Assembly (NCBI GenBank): GCA_903918315.1
Contig: CAIXEA010000057.1
Location: 1 to 57,676 of the forward strand
DNA from: an uncultured Acetobacteraceae bacterium
GTDB taxonomy: Bacteria; Pseudomonadota; Alphaproteobacteria; Acetobacterales; Acetobacteraceae
DNA length: 57,676 nucleotides
Direction of reading: 5' to 3'
Shown here: piece after piece, positions 56,856-57,676 of the stretch
How the letters are laid out: the number at the start of each line of letters is the position of its first letter
Position numbering within the stretch: position 1 is the first letter of the stretch
Translations under genes and position numbers: made by a program
The notes under the pieces: model-generated
Database searches by the model: none
What the model was told of the DNA's origin: nothing
What the model saw: only the letters and a program-made list of their open reading frames with translations

Positions 56856-57644
56856 CTATTCCTGTATGATCGCGACAGCGCGGGTCCACCCGGCCGAGGC
56901 GCGGTGAATCTTGACCGGGAAGCAAACGACCTCAAACCCGTCGGGCGGCAGCAGTTCGAGGTTGTGCAGCTTTTCCAGATGCGAGTAGCCGATCTCGCGG
57001 CCGGCGCGGTGGCCTTCCCAGATGAGTTCGGCATTGCCGGTGGCCGCGACCTGCTGGCGGGTCAATGAGAACGGGGCGTCCCAGCTCCAGCCATCCGTGC
57101 CGACCAGGCGCACGCCGCGTTCGAGCATCCACATGGTCGCCGCCTTGCCCATGCCGCAGCCGCGATCGACGTAATCATCCTCCCCATAGCGGGCGCCGGC
57201 GGCGGTGTTGACCACGACGATGTCGAGCGGGCGCAGCGTGTGCCCGATGCGCTTCAGTTCCGCTTCTACATCGCCCGGCGTGGCGACGTAACCGTCCGGC
57301 AGGTGCCGGAAATCCAGCTTCACGCCCTGCTGGTAACACCATTCCAGCGGCACCTCATCGATGCGCCAGGATGGCTCCCCGCCCGGCTTCAAAGCGTGGT
57401 TCATGGTGGAGAAATAATGGTACGGGGCATCCAGATGGGTGCCGTTATGGGTGCTGATCTGCACCCGCTCAACCGCGGCATATTCACCGTTCGGGAGCTG
57501 ATCCACCGACACGCCCATGTATTCCGCCATGGCCGGGGCGGTCTGGTGGTGGTCCAGATACTCGATCTTCGGCAGCGAATGCGGCGGATCGCTCTTGATG
57601 CCGGCCTTCAGCGGCACGGAGATATCGATCAGGCGGCGTGGCAT
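56856..57644 (-). CDS. Cyclase family (KynB-like) metal-dependent hydrolase
   Basis: 262-residue protein of the cyclase/arylformamidase superfamily. The metal-binding signature HNGTHLDAPYHYF is near residue 66, and a later VNTAAGARYGEDDYVDRG contains further ligands. Opens LIDISVPLKAGIKSD. Relatives hydrolyse N-formylkynurenine, isatin or similar amides; the substrate is not clear. GAAACC but no strong ribosome-binding site precedes ATG 57644; its promoter is beyond or at the window edge. Confidence 0.83.
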   Translation of the reverse strand: MPRRLIDISVPLKAGIKSDPPHSLPKIEYLDHHQTAPAMAEYMGVSVDQLPNGEYAAVERVQISTHNGTHLDAPYHYFSTMNHALKPGGEPSWRIDEVPLEWCYQQGVKLDFRHLPDGYVATPGDVEAELKRIGHTLRPLDIVVVNTAAGARYGEDDYVDRGCGMGKAATMWMLERGVRLVGTDGWSWDAPFSLTRQQVAATGNAELIWEGHRAGREIGYSHLEKLHNLELLPPDGFEVVCFPVKIHRASAGWTRAVAIIQE

Positions 57645-57676
57645 GGTCGGTTTCCTATGGTTTTTTTCGTTGGACG

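Overview
The window is high-GC chromosomal DNA from an alphaproteobacterium, most likely Rhodospirillales and probably Acetobacteraceae (inference). Supporting signs are a SAM-II riboswitch in front of metZ, a DUF4167 gene next to prmC, the block ruvB-ybgC-tolQRAB-pal-cpoB-tilS-ftsH-folP-glmM-thiD, and PEP-CTERM proteins of non-rhizobial type. No rRNA, prophage, intact insertion sequence or CRISPR array was seen. Two tRNA-Gly genes, CCC and TCC, lie on the minus strand.

Layout. 1-6.9 kb: zwf, a nitroreductase, metZ under a SAM-II riboswitch, apaG, folE and prmC. 7-21 kb: a plus-strand housekeeping block with DUF4167, ruvB, the Tol-Pal envelope system, tilS, ftsH, folP, glmM and thiD. 21-32.7 kb: an acyltransferase, a minus-strand operon of a Rieske ferredoxin and two paralogous amidohydrolases, a transporter, a ferritin-like protein, ahcY with a structured leader, a KefB-type antiporter, a class III aminotransferase and a glyoxalase-like protein. 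32.7-42.3 kb: an ACS-type MFS transporter, rsmD-rluB-C26 hydrolase, tadA, a VapBC module, an alpha/beta hydrolase-purD pair, a GT87-like membrane protein and xseA. 42.3-48.3 kb is an accessory zone: a gene stub, a PIN-type toxin-antitoxin pair, a decayed Uma2 gene, catabolic genes (LigB-type dioxygenase, nitronate monooxygenase, SDR), a lower-GC two-gene operon of unknown function, and a third VapBC pair. 48.4-57.7 kb: a second SDR, a GT2 glycosyltransferase, a SirB1-like protein, thiC under a TPP riboswitch, two tandem PEP-CTERM genes, scoAB, an HMA metal-binding protein and a cyclase-family hydrolase.

The most striking structure is at 52.86-55.14 kb. The two PEP-CTERM genes look like a tandem duplication whose unit began inside the TPP riboswitch of thiC. 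A riboswitch remnant is now read through as the C-terminus of the first protein. Other unexplained signals are a REP-like palindrome (two tandem copies upstream of the nitroreductase and one inverted copy between scoA and scoB), a paired leader upstream of ahcY, a small conserved-looking ORF that appears to start at ATC, a probably leaderless vapB promoter with tandem operator repeats, and a two-gene winged-helix plus membrane-protein operon next to it. That operon is the best candidate for an undescribed system.

Methyl-cycle functions (metZ, ahcY) and thiamine functions (thiC, thiD) are present at separate loci. Several small catabolic operons suggest use of aromatic or related organic acids. 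All calls come from reading the sequence. Family names rest on recognised motifs, not on a database search.
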